From Spinellus fusiger (Eukaryota; Mucoromycota; Mucoromycetes; Mucorales; Phycomycetaceae), in NCBI GenBank assembly GCA_025094145.1, contig JALLLS010000024.1, forward strand, positions 310,001-374,000: 64,000 nucleotides of DNA, written 5' to 3'. The position numbers and the translations under genes were made by a program. Positions 46,152-57,796 of this stretch are shown in pieces. How positions within the stretch are numbered: the stretch's first letter is position 1; every line of letters begins with the position of its first letter. Under the pieces are notes generated by a model. The model was given only the letters and a program-made list of their open reading frames with translations. It had not been told where the DNA came from and did no database searches.

Positions 46152-47486
46152 CAGTCACACAACATTAGAAAGGGTACGACCCCCTAATTTATACATTTTT
46201 AAACATGATTCTTCTTCTTTTTACCACAGAATCACATTCCATTAAGCAATCTCAAATATCAAACGCAGAATACTCAACTAAAAACTCTAGAGTTTATAAT
46301 AAGCTTGAAGAAAGAGAGTAAGGGTGTTTATTGGCTTGAAAAATAAATTACTTCATGGGTATCATTTCAAAGGTCGTTGGCATTAGCAAGACTACTGTCC
46401 AAAAGATCATTAGTAGAATAAAGACTAATGGTACACCTCTACCAAGACCTATTTCTGTTGCACCAAAAAAACTAAACGAGAGAGACTTCAGACAACTTGA
46501 GGCCATTCTAAGAGGCAACCCATTTGCCTCCTATAACTACATAAATTTGAAACTCAGGGCTCATGAGATAATCATCTGTAGAGCAACATTCATCAGATAT
46601 ATACATCAGATTGGATTTGGTTCCTACTTTGAAGCACACAAGCCAAGGTTGTCTGAAGAAAACATGAAGAAAAGACTTCGTTGGGTGAAGAAACGGGTCA
46701 ATTGGACTCCTGAGGACTAGAGACGCGTTGTATGGTCTGATGAGTCACGGTTTGAAGTATAGGGTTACCAGGGAGGAGCCAGAGTGATTCGAAAAATAGG
46801 AGAGAGGTATAAGGCTGCTCATATCATACCTAAAACCAAATGGGGGAAATGTAGCATAATGATCTGGAGCTGTTTCTGGGCTGGTGGATTTGGGCCTTTG
46901 GTCTTTGTTGATGGCACTGTGAATCAGGACGTATATGTCAACATTTTGCCAGAAAAATTTCTGCCATGGTTCATTAAATTGAATGAGAAGGAGGGCAGGG
47001 ACTTCATATTCCAAGAAGATGGGGCTAGCTGCCATACAGGTGGATATACAACATGGTGGAAAAACACACATCAAGTCAGGCGCTTTGATTACTGGCCTGC
47101 CCAAAGTCCTGATCTCAACCCCATTGAACATCTCTGGAGCTATCTTGATAAGTTTATTGATAACAAGAGGGCCGGTATCAAAAATATCGATGAGCTCAAG
47201 ATAGATTTAGAAGAAGCTTGGGGAAATATCCATGTCGATCTTGCCGAACGTTTAGTTGGCTCAATGAAGGATCGCTGCCAGGCAGTTATTGATGCCAAAG
47301 GTGGCCCAACAAAATATTAAATAATATATATATATATATATTACTATAGACAATATGTTAAACTAACTTTGTGTTGAATTTGAAGTCATTAGTATGTGTT
47401 TTGAGGTCGTAACATTTATATCCGTAAAGCATGCTTTTTTTCAGGATTTCAAAAAATGAAAATCGTACCCTTTCTAATGTTGTGAC
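46152..47486 (+). mobile_element. Tc1-type transposon, second family, nearly intact
   Basis: The termini are an inverted repeat of about 28 bp: CAGTCACACAACATTAGAAAG at the left (46152) and CTTTCTAATGTTGTGACT at the right (ending 47486-47487). The right copy lacks a CA step and the final G. TA is found on both sides (46150-46151, 47487-47488). Length is about 1,335 bp. The transposase is on the plus strand. The well-preserved ends and few mutations suggest the youngest insertion in the window. Confidence 0.92.
46355..47320 (+). pseudogene. Tc1 transposase, open except for two in-frame TAG codons
   Basis: One frame from 46355 to 47320 reads helix-turn-helix VVGISKTTVQKIISRIK, a second DNA-binding region (KLNERDFRQLEAILR), WSDESRF, IMIWSCFWAGGFGPLV, FQEDGASCHTGGYTTWW, QSPDLNPIEHLWSYL and the end AVIDAKGGPTKY. 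It is interrupted only by TAG at 46718-46720 and TAG at 46760-46762. Both stand where Trp (TGG) is expected (ED-W-RRVVW and FEV-W-GYQGG). The catalytic D, D and E are intact. The first ~30 residues of a normal Tc1 protein are not in this frame, so a small 5' frameshift is also likely. Confidence 0.9.
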
Positions 47487-47690
47487 TATTATCTATACTA
47501 TTACAATAAACAATATATTTTATTGATAATACAATTTGATATTGAGGTATCCACAAAAGGAAAGAAGTTTTTCATACTTGCAAACCTTTGATTTTAGACA
47601 CAGATCCATAAAAGGCAAGATTTTGCTCATCCAGAAAGGAAGGAAATATCACCGCTTAAAGGCCAGAAAAATCTCCTGGTGTGTACATGG

Positions 47691-47971
47691 GACTGTATTT
47701 CAGGTCTTCTTTATCCACATACGCATATTATAATTTGATATTGACTTTAGGTCTCTTTTTGAGCATAGAGTATTATTTATTATTCATAGAAAGTCTGAGT
47801 TCTCTATCTATAGAATGTTTATTACTATTCTATTAGATTTATTTCATTTATTGTTACTATCTAAGGATTGAATACTAGAAAGACTCTATAGACAAAGAAG
47901 GGTTGTAGTAAGAATAAATGTACACAACTTATAGACATATACACAAATATCTCTGGTCCAAATGTGTGATT
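47691..47971. other. Intergenic, 3' flank of the F-BAR gene
   Basis: AT-rich with no supported gene. It is the boundary between the mobile-DNA island and the gene-dense segment, and probably contains the 3' UTR of the minus-strand F-BAR gene. Confidence 0.5.
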
Positions 47972-50458
47972 CTATGTGATTATTTCCAAATAAGCACGAG
48001 CAACATAGCCTCCTACTTTGGAGAGTGCATTGGTTCGATCATCCCATGTGTAGGCCCACCACCAGTCTTTATGGTCTGTTTGGACAATGGCTATCCAAGT
48101 GCCACGCAGAAAGCTTAAATCTCCAGGCTGTGTACCATTATAATCATACAAAGCGCGTGCTAATCCAATAAAAAGCTAGGTCAGAACTCAAAAAGTTAGA
48201 TAAGTGAACAGAGTCGACCCCTTACCCCAGAATATGATGCCGTCTTGTTGCTTTTGATGATGAGCAGGATCACTCATTGTCTTTTCCTCATGCTGTCCAA
48301 TTCTATTTATACTGGTATTTCTAGTGTCTGGTTGTGCAGTTGGCACTGTCGTTGGCATTGTATCTGGCACTGTCGTTGGCACTACATTCTCAACCTTGTG
48401 CTCATTTGCATTCATCTTTTGTAAGGGTAATCCCTCTCCTGTACTTTTCTCCGCTTCTTTCTTGGTGTCTGTATTAGAAACACCTAGTTGGTCTAATAAA
48501 TCTCTAATAGATATATCATACACCTCGTTATTCTCTCGTGTGTTGTGTTGATGAGTAGTGCTTTTATCTGTCTTTGTGTCGAGACCTTTAGAGAGATGAT
48601 CGTTGTCTGAAGGATGATCAATGTTGAACATGTTGCTACCAATAGAAAAGACAACTTGTGCTCTCGGATCAATCAGCTCATCCTCATCCTCTACCTCTAC
48701 CTCTGGCTTTGATGCTGGTCTAGGTTTTTTGAAGCCAATTTCTTCTTGTGAAGAATCCATAGTTGAGTGAAGTAAAGGTTTATGCTCACCAAGTCTAGTA
48801 TCAGTGGTCTTTTGTGTAGCTGTCTCTTCTGCTACAACGACTGTGGCACTCTTTCTACGGACACGAGGCTTTGTCAATGCCCTTGTTATATGAGCAACAG
48901 GATCGTACAATGAGCTAATCCCCATTGTCCTTCGAAGTGTGTCTGTCTTTGAAGCATGGGATGTAGGTGTAGAATGAGTTGCAGCGGGATAGGTTGCCTG
49001 AATAGCCTTGTAATCAGTAAAATTGGCTTCAGCATAAGTGGGCAATGTCTTTACAGGATCATCATAATAGTTAACATACTCGGGAGGATCTTATACAATA
49101 TATTCATACAAGGATAAGAGATACAATGTTATCTTTTCTCTTTCTATAATTTACCTGGTATCATTGGCCCTGTTCCCTTTTCCTGAATAAACGTAATGAT
49201 GTCCTGTTCTGCATTGCATTCTTCGAGTGGCTTTTGAAATTTTTCATAGGACTTGACTAGACTGAGATTATGTTTTTATATCGTTCTCTTTTACCTTTTG
49301 TTCTTTCTCTGAGAATCCTCTTAGTACATTTGTATAAGCAGTTATACTCTGATGAATAAAATCAATTCGTTTCTCTTCCATGTCTTGATATCTCTAAACA
49401 ATAATACATAAGCTACAATTCTTCATTGGCTTATGTTATTTACATCGCATGCTGTTTTCCATTCTGTATTCCATAGAGCCGTTGTCTCAGCCAACTTTAA
49501 GCATGCATTTTTGTACTCATCATCTATGTTTACCATTATTGGGTGATTTCTATATTTATATTTATATCACTTTCTTACCCAATGTCTTGATATCCTGTGT
49601 CGATCTTTCGATCTTTTGTTTTATCCGCTCAGCCTCTCGCTGCCCTGCAACACTCATTTGCGTCTCAAGCGTATTGTTTCTGGCACACTCTGCCTCATAC
49701 TTCTCACTTGCCTATTTATTTTTGCCTTTTTTAGTCATTCAATAACAAGCCATTTTCTCTCTCTCTCTTTCTTTAATTACCCTGGTAACGTGTGTTACAT
49801 GAAGTTGCTTATTTCGATGTGCCTTTTCTACGTTGGTTTGAATCTAGAAATGCCTCGTCCACTATAAGTAAAGAAGCACTTTTTTGTTATGTATTCTTTA
49901 CCAATCGACGTTTGTCCTTTTGTTCCAGAATGAAATTGTCCAATGGCAGCTCCAAATGGGAACGTATCTTATGAGCAAGATCAAGATGGGTGGTTGCTGT
50001 AGTTTCCAACTCTTGGTGGGCAGTAGAAATCAGGGCACGTAATGTCCTAGCCCACAAGAATGAGTGTTTTGGTATCTCATCAACAAGTAGACTGTGTATT
50101 TACCCTGTCTCTTCCCGCCCCATTCCCACCTTAACATGCTTCATAAGCTTTTTGCTATAGTCTTCATGAAGGGATGCCCTGAATTCCATAGTAAGGATAA
50201 GAAGTAGCCTTAAGAATATACTCTATTGGTACCTAATACTGTAAAGTGCCTTGAGTTCTTCATAGGTCTTTTTTGTAGAATTCATCTTGGCTGTCAGTGC
50301 TTCATAACCAGCATCTTCTTTTCCCTGCCATGACAGATTTAGTTTCCTTGTCTATGTATGTATGTATGTATGTATGCATAAATCTATCTATCTATAGGTA
50401 CACCTACCCAAAAGTGATTAGAAAACGTCTTTTCCGTAGATGTTTCATTTTCTGCCAT
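47972..50458 (-). CDS. F-BAR and SH3 domain protein, Imp2/Hof1/Cdc15-like cytokinesis factor
   Basis: Eleven exons: 50408-50458, 50233-50324, 50104-50178, 49902-50046, 49781-49843, 49579-49711, 49444-49523, 49295-49393, 49155-49251, 48226-49089, 47972-48159. They encode 628 aa. The F-BAR domain fills residues 1-280: FSNHFWGKEDAGYEALTAK, IRASLHEDYSKKLMKHVK, ETGTLRALISTAHQELE and coiled helices through MEEKRIDFIHQSI. A disordered Ser/Thr/Pro-rich linker (about 290-565) follows. The SH3 domain is C-terminal: ARALYDYNGTQPGDLSF, then DWWWAYTWDD and GGYVARAYLEII. Such proteins bind and bend the plasma membrane and scaffold the actin ring at septation. One acceptor is CAAG (before 49251), unusual but needed for the frame. 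The gene is divergent from SMC4. Confidence 0.9.
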
Positions 50459-50704
50459 CCTTATTTATATGTCTATAATAAAAATAGCCACACTACAGAA
50501 ACAGAAAATAAGAGAACAAATCCACTTTATTTTTAAACTACTCTCACTTTATATAAAGAATAAGCAATCAGCATAATCATGTTCAAACTAAGAATTCCCA
50601 TAAAAGTAACACTATAAAGTGACTGTTCTTTCTGAGGGTTCAGGCAAAAAAAAAGTCCACCTGTCTTGCTTGTTGTATCTTTGAACGCCCTTGTCGCTCT
50701 TGTC
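50459..50704. promoter_or_regulatory. Shared divergent promoter of the F-BAR/SH3 and SMC4 genes
   Basis: Only 246 bp separate the two start codons. A TATATAAA sequence (50551-50558) sits about 150 bp before the SMC4 start and about 95 bp from the F-BAR start on the other side. The region must supply both core promoters. Coordinated expression is inferred from layout, not shown. Confidence 0.6.
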
Positions 50705-53700
50705 ATGTCAAAACCACCTCGCAAAAAACAAAACATAGGCGATGAAATGGCGTCTTTAGAAAACAGCACTGAGAAAGACACCATGGCCCTCAACGACAGC
50801 GGCTCAGAACATTCATTCACGCCAAGTTCCTCACCTACCCCACCTGCCTCCTCACCCGCACCCACTCCACAAACAACTCAAAGCCATAGCCCACCCTCTC
50901 CTAAAGTAACAAGAGAGAAGGAGATAATGAGTCAGACTGCACTTGATAGTAAAGGCTCCGAAGAAAAGAAGCCTCGACTGGTCATCACTAAAATGGTACT
51001 GAACCACTTCAAATCTTATGCAGGCCGTCAAGTCATTGGTCCTTTCCACAAGGTAAAAAAAGAGAGAGAAAGACTCTTACAAAGACACTCTGTTCTATAG
51101 TAACTCACTGGTATCGTGTGTATTGTATAGTCATTCAGTGCTAGTAAGACGACTGATAGAATGCTGTGTTATGCAATGTCTTTATTCTTCTTCATTTTCT
51201 TACTATAGTCGTGGGTCCCAATGGCTCAGGAAAGTCCAATGTGATTGATGCCCTTCTCTTTGTCTTTGGCTATAGAGCCAATAAAATGAGACAAGGAAAA
51301 CTATCAGATCTTATCCACAGTTCATCCAAGTATCCCAACTGTGATTCCTGTTCGGTTGAGATTCATTTCCAGGAGATCATTGATGGTGTAAGGTGTCTTT
51401 CTATTATTAGTCTTGTTTTTATTATTACTACTAGGATGGGATTTATGGTTGAGGTTGTCTTTGGAGTCTGATGGAGAATCATTTATAGGAAGGAACCAAT
51501 GATGTAACTGTTGTGCCTAATTCTCGTCTGGTGGTGTCTCGACAAGCCATGCGCAATAACAGCAGTAAATACTATATTAACAAAACCATCAGCAGCTTCA
51601 CCCAAGTCACCACTCTTTTGCGTGCACGAGGCATTGATTTAGATCATAAGCGATTTCTTATTCTGCAGGTGAGTAGATAGATAGATAAATAAATAGATAG
51701 ATAATAGATAAATAAATAGATAAATAAATAGATAAATAGATAAATAAATAGATAAATAAATAGATAAATAAATAGATAAATAGATATACAGTGTGTGGTG
51801 TGTAGGGTGTAGAGTATTTTTCAGCTCTTATGGATCTATCACTTACAGGTTTAGAATAGGGTGAGGTGGAATCCATTGCATTGATGAAGGCAAAAGCAAA
51901 GGACGAAAATGATGATGGTCTGCTAGAGTATCTGGAAGACATTATTGGTACATCCAACTACAAGGCACCCATTGAGGCCTTTGCCGGGAGACTGGAAACA
52001 CTGAACGATGACCGACTCGAGAAAATGAATCGTGTTAAATTTGTTGCAAAAGAAAAAGATAATCTCGAGGTAATCACTTTTCTCGAAAGAAATTTCTTAA
52101 CCATAGTCCTCTCTATTACTATCATTAGGAATTAAAAGCAGAAGCAGAAGAGTTTCTTGAGAATGAAAATGAATTGGCAAGAAAGAAGAATGAACTATAT
52201 CAGATATACCTTTACGAGACAAAGATGAACATGGAAGTGGCTAAAACAGCAGTGGTAAGTTGGATATTATTAAATCTTTGTTGGCTAAGCATCCTAGGAA
52301 GAGTTAAAGTTAAAGCTCAAAGAAGAAAGCGAGAAACAAGTGGAGATTGAAAAGGAAGTAGAGACGATGAGTGCAGAGTATAAGGAATCAATGAAAGGAT
52401 GTGAAGTGAGTGTAAAAAAGTCTTCTATTCTCTGATATACTGTTCATTAGTCTATGGGAGTACAAGTCGATACAGTGATGAAACAACATGCCAAGATCGA
52501 AAAACAACAAGTCCAATTACGTGAACAGAAAGAACATCTCTCTAATAAACAAGAAAAGGCCAAGCAGTCTATTGAAACTGTAAGGATTCTTTTCAGAACC
52601 ATGACTCATAAGTTATTAGGACAGAGAAGCACGTACACAAGCACGCAATGCCATTAAAAAGCATACTGATGAGTTGGTGAAGCGTAATAAGGAACTGAAA
52701 GAGCTGAAGAAACAGAAGAGAGAAGAGGAGAAGAGACTGGAGGAAATCAATGAAGAACTCAGAGGAAGAACAGAAGTGTATTCGGCTCAAATAGAACAGC
52801 ACAAGAAGAAGCTGGCTCCATGGACAGAGAAGATCAATGAGAAAAAGAGAGCCATCGATGTTAAAAAGTCAGAAAGTGAGATTCTTGCTGAAAAGATATC
52901 TTCGGGTGAAACAGCAGTAAAGAAAGCAGAGGGTCAGATAAAGCGTGTTGAAGAATTAAAAAGCACAAAGGTAAAACACCAACCTACCAAGATGATGTCC
53001 ACTCATTATCATAGAATTCAGAAATGGAGACTCTCAACAATGAAATCGTAGTGTTAAAGAAAGAGACTGTAGATGTGGAGAAGCGGATCAAGGTATAATC
53101 ACACTACCCCACTTTATACAGTTCCTTCTTGTACTTAGTAGTGTATAGACTGTGGAATCCAACGAAGTCGAGTGTCGTAAACAATTAAGTGCTGCTCGTC
53201 ATAAAGCAGATGAGGCAAAAGGATCCATGCAGCAGTCTCAGACTCGTGGCAATGTTCTCAAGAGCATTCTACGCATGAGAGACTCTGGAAGAATACACGG
53301 CATTCATGTAAGTGTCCATTCTCTCTCTCTCTCTTTGAAGAAGAAGATAAGACACAGAAACAAGCACTCAATCGATGTGCTTCTTCATAGGACCGTCTAG
53401 GCAATCTAGGTGTGATTGACGATAAATATGATGTTGCTATTTCTGTTGCATGTCCTGCTTTGGATAATATTGTTGTAGACACAGTGGAATCCGGTAGAGC
53501 CTGCATTGAATATCTTCGAAAAAACAACCTAGGAAGAGCTGTATTTACTATCATGGATAAACTAAAGGATCATGACTATCGACCTATAAAGACACCTGAG
53601 AATGTCCCCCGTCTCTTTGACTTGATCCAAACCAAGGAAACATGGCTTGCTCCTGCTTTTTATAGTGTTCTTAAAGATACTCTTGTGGCAGACAATCTTA

Positions 53701-55741
53701 AACAGGCCAACCGAATTGCTTATGGAAAAAAGCGCTGGCGTGTAGTAACTCTTGATGGTAAACTGATTGAGAAATCGGGTGCCATGACAGGAGGTGGCCA
53801 CCGTGTTCATCGGGGGGCTATGGGATCCAGTTTTGCAGGAGACGAAGTTAGTGCAGAGACAGTAGCACAGTACGAGAAGGAAAGAGATCAATTGGAGATG
53901 AGTCTTCGTGATATTGTAGAAGAAAGACGTGCTTCTGAGCTGGCTTTAAGAGCCAAGAGGGATGTTCTTCCAAAAAAAGAAGTGGCAGTGGAGAAGTTGC
54001 AGATGGACATAAGAAGTTTGGAGAGACAGTTGAATGATGAAAAAGAGCGCTTGGCAACATTAAAGTAAGTCGATGCATAGGGTTTCCTCTATTTACTTTC
54101 CATAGTACACAGACAAAACCTCAACCTGGAGATGTAAAACGACTTGAGGAAATAGGAGAAGAGATGAAAGACATTGAGAAGGAGATAAAGAGTCTTAAAG
54201 AAAAGACAACTGATATTGAGGCCACTATCAACTCATTGCACGAGAATATTATGGATGCAGGTGGCATGGATCTCCGTCTACAGAAAATTGTTGTAGATGA
54301 AGTGTCCAAACGACTTACAAATCTCGATGAAAAGATTACCAAGAGTACCTACGAGAAATCCAAAGCAGAGAAAGATGTCACTCGATTAGAATCAGCCATT
54401 AAAGCAACTGAAAAAGAGGGTGAAAAGGTGGATGCAGAGCTCAAGGAAGTTGAGAAAGACCACAGCCAGGCAGTGACAGAATTAGCAGATATAATGCAGC
54501 AGGCAGATGCTTCTAAAAAGGTGAGTTCCTAATCACTCTTCCATCACTCAACTCTTTTAAGGCAATGGAGGAAATAAAAAGCAAATACACCGGAATGAAG
54601 AAAAACATTGATAACAAAACAGAAGAAATCAACAAGATTCGTGAATCAAAGGTAATGAATACTATTGATGTATAGCTGTTGATAGGAGAATAGGCAAATA
54701 CACAAAATAAGCTTGAAGACTATCAGCGCAACTTGGTGGATAATAAGCGTAAAGAAGAACATTGGAAAGAGCAGAGATCAAAACTGACACTACATAAGAT
54801 CAGGTAAAGTGTAGTCTAATGATCGTGTACACTTATTGTTAGAGAGGAGACACCAGAAGAACTTGTTCTTCCTTCTATATCAGAAGAGGCTATTCAAGAT
54901 TTAAGACGACTGAAGCAGAATATCAAGGGAAATATTGCTGAAATTGAAGGTACAGGAAAAGTCTACAGGAGAGAAGAGTGACTCAATTGATTTGTAGCTA
55001 TTGTACAGGATGCCAAACCAAATCTGTCTGTAGTAGAAGAGTATAAGCGGAGAGAGATTGAATATAACGAAAGAGTACATGATCTTAATGGCATTACTGA
55101 GCAAAGAAATGGTGTTAAACATGAACTGGAAGCTCTTCGTAAAAAGAGACTGGATGAGTTTATGCATGGATTTAATATTATTTCTCAAAAGCTTAAAGAG
55201 ATGTATCAAGTAAGTCGGTATATTTATTCTTTGGTACTTATACTTTCAAGATGATTACCCTTGGTGGAAATGCAGAACTTGAGTTGGTAGATAGTCTAGA
55301 TCCATTTTCAGAAGGCATTGTCTTTAGTGTTATGCCTCCCAAGAAGAGTTGGAAGAATATTTCTAATTTATCAGGAGGAGAAAAGGTAAGCCACCTCGAG
55401 TGTAGAGTGTAGAGTGACTGACTTTCTTATTTTGCCAGACATTGAGCTCTCTAGCCTTGGTGTTTGCTCTCCACCACTTCAAGCCTACACCTCTTTATGT
55501 GATGGATGAGATTGATGCAGCCCTTGACTTTCGAAATGTATCTATTGTAGCCAATTACATTGCAGAGAGGACAAAGAATGCCCAATTTGTAATTATTAGT
55601 CTGCGAAACAATATGTTTGAGCTGGCGGATCGTCTGGTGGGCATATACAAGACACAGGACTGTACAAAAAGCATTGCTATTAATCCTTCCATGGTTTTGA
55701 ATGGACCTTCCTTGGGACAAGTGCCCGTGGAAAAAGCATAA
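50705..55741 (+). CDS. SMC4: Condensin subunit SMC4
   Basis: Nineteen exons from ATG 50705 to TAA 55741 give about 1,308 aa, normal for the family. The order is a disordered N-terminus rich in Ser/Pro/Thr, then KMVLNHFKSYAG and Walker A GPNGSGKSNVIDALLFVFG (from 51214). SMC4-specific RANKMRQGKLSDLIHSSSKY follows, then the first coiled coil and the hinge (about 53260-53820, with GAMTGGGHRVHRG). After the second coiled coil come the signature LSGGEKTLSSLALVFALH (split by the last intron) and Walker B PLYVMDEIDAALDFRNV. With SMC2 it forms the ATPase of condensin, which compacts chromosomes in mitosis. Exon 2 is only 13 nt (51131-51143), immediately before Walker A. One intron (51669-51859) is filled with an ATAG/ATAA satellite. 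Introns are otherwise about 40-75 nt, the shortest near 39. Confidence 0.96.
51672..51786. repeat. ATAG/ATAA tetranucleotide satellite in an SMC4 intron
   Basis: About 28 tetranucleotide units alternate ATAG and ATAA inside the intron between the exons ending at 51668 and starting at 51860. The apparent poly-Tyr/Leu ORF on the other strand is an artefact of this tract. Confidence 0.93.
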
Positions 55742-55889
55742 ATAACGCTTCTATTTGACTTTTTACATAAACTTGCTTTGAGCGGACTTGATATATATTT
55801 TTATCTGCCCGGCCTCCAAATTTTGCGCTGTATGAATGGAGCAGAAGGTGAAGATCCTATCCTCCTCTCTTTCCTTCAAGGCACGTACG

Positions 55890-56885
55890 ATGGCTAGAGT
55901 AAGTAGATCCATCAGTCTTATTATAGTTGGATAAGAGATGTGCAAAGTACATGAGGGAGTGGATGGATAGATGTAGCTATAACATCAGGAGAACAAGAAT
56001 GGGAACGGAAGAGAGAGAGGAGAGATGGATGGAAGTAGTCTTCATCCATCCATCCACCTATCTATTCATCCATCCATCCACCCATCCATCCACCCATCTC
56101 TTATGTCAATAAGGGTGTATAAGAGGGGCTGTTCATCCATCCTCCTGTCTACATCTTCAACAACCCATTTGGAAGCTATTCACCCATTTCAATACACTCA
56201 CCTCACTCACTACATCCACATGAATACACTTATTCACCCTCATACTGTTACACGCATATGCCCATACCAACACACCTATCTCTCTTTCTCTCTATACCAC
56301 TCCTCTCTGTCTCTATTTTTATTTGATAAACAGTAGCTGTGACAATGTCATTAATGCTTTTATTAGTTCCACGAGTATCAGGTGGTTGGTCGTAAGCTCC
56401 CCTCTGCTAAGGAGGTTGCTCCCAAGCTCTTCCGTATGCGTATCTTCGCACCCAACACCGTCGTTGCCAAGTCCCGCTTCTGGTACTTCTTGAAGAAACT
56501 CCGCAAGGTCAAGAAGGCTGCTGGTGAAATTGTCTCTGTCAACGAAATCTCCGAAAAGCGTCCTGAGCAGATCAAGAACTTTGGTGTCTGGCTCCGTTAC
56601 GACTCTCGCTCTGGTACCCACAACATGTACAAGGAGTACCGCGAGATGTCCCGCGTGGCTGCTGTTGAGACCTGCTACCAGGACATGGCTGCCCGTCACC
56701 GTGCTCGCTTCAGATCCGTCCAGATCATCCGTGTTGCTGAAGTGAAGAACGCTGATGTCCGTCGCCAGTACATCAAGCAGTTGTTGACCCCCAAGCTCGC
56801 CTTCCCTCTTCCCCACCGTATCCAGCGTGCCGAAAAGGGCAACCGTACTTTGTACCAGGCCAAGCGTCCTTCTACTTTCTACTAA
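55890..56885 (+). CDS. RPL20: 60S ribosomal protein eL20 (L18a/L20)
   Basis: Exon 1 (55890-55898) encodes only MAR. A 468-nt intron (55899-56366) precedes exon 2 (56367-56885), which begins [12 protein letters not shown]. The total is 175 aa, as expected for eL20 (yeast 172). Conserved blocks include [64 protein letters not shown] and the end KRPSTFY. The placement of a long intron right after the first codons is typical of fungal ribosomal-protein genes. Codon choice is strongly biased to C-ending codons (GTC, TCC, ATC, GCC) and AAG, unlike the AT-rich neighbours, as expected for very high expression. The intron contains a CATC-type repeat at 56041-56100. Confidence 0.97.
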
Positions 56886-57796
56886 TTTATGGTATTCAAT
56901 GGTCTGCATTCTCTCTTGCAAGCCTATTCATAAATAAATAAGAGAAAAAAAAGGAAAAGAATCTACTTGTCTTGTGCAATTGACTGTGGTGAAATGTACT
57001 GTGAGGGTATTGTCTACGGTGTTAAAGAGGTGTAGACAGCATAGCATGTAGAGGGAAGATAAGAAAGAGCGATAAATAGGACATACAAAGAATAGTCATG
57101 AGTGGATAATAGGGCATAAGATGGCCGATTCCATGCATCAGTAAGATGAATAAGCACACCAAAGCTGTTATTAAAAAATATGTTTAGTATTTATTCTTAT
57201 GTGTTGCTTGTATTTGTCACAGATAACACACATCTTATCTCTTTCTGATCCTATCCAGACATAAAGTGATCTTTCTGTAATAATGCTTATCTCGTGTACT
57301 ATAATGTCTTGTGTTTTATGTGTAATGAGAATTCATCTAAAATATTTACATGAAAATAGCATTTAATTACCAGGTCAATTGTTTAATTGTGCTTGTACCT
57401 GTGCTTCTTTCTTATTTCCTTTTCTTCTTCTGCTTCTTCTTGTAAGATGGCCAATGAACACCATCATTACAGACATGTCACCCCACAAAGACAAGAAAAA
57501 GGGATATACCATTGCAGTCGCTGTTCTAGAATGTGTCTGAGTAGAGATATACAAAAGATTGATTTTTTTTCCTCTAATAAAACATTTTTTCTATAAGATA
57601 CTTGGCTAATAATAATTTAATCTAATATGTGTCCAAGAGAGGTAATTTCAGTAAGGATGGATGAGATAGTGTACCCGTCTGTCTGTTTGTTTGTTTGTTT
57701 GTTTAGGCACTTGCATCCCATACTATCTATTAATTAGTATGCATCTCCCCCTTGTTAAATCAAGCAGCATATAATGTTCTTCATATTTCTTAATAG
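56886..57796. other. Intergenic with an unassigned short ORF
   Basis: No recognised gene. A plus-strand reading frame from ATG 57447 (MANEHHHYRHVTPQRQ) contains a CSRCSRMC cluster and could be a first exon of the unrecognised ORF downstream, but no convincing splice pair was found. A TGTT tract lies at 57683-57702. Confidence 0.4.

Larger units (their letters stand above)
45939..47690 (+). repeat. Unnamed ~1.5 kb dispersed repeat, copy 2, split by a Tc1 element
   Basis: 45939-46151 matches 43487-43697 of copy 1 (shared CACTGCTTAAGAAAGAT and ATTCATAATCACCT blocks). 47489-47690 matches about 44232-44430 of copy 1 (AATACAATTTGATA, TGCAAACCTTTGATTTTA, CGCTTAAAGGCCAGAAAA). Between them sits the Tc1 element 46152-47486. 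The roughly 530 bp of repeat that should lie between the flanks is absent. The copy joins copy 1 only through the Tc1 element at 44599-45936. Confidence 0.75.

Noticed and set aside
51658..51957. Minus-strand ORF with a repeated IYLF pattern
   Set aside because: It is an artefact of the intronic ATAG/ATAA satellite antisense to SMC4.
56025..56336. Plus-strand ORF rich in His/Pro/Ser
   Set aside because: It lies within the first intron of the eL20 gene and is generated by CATC repeats.
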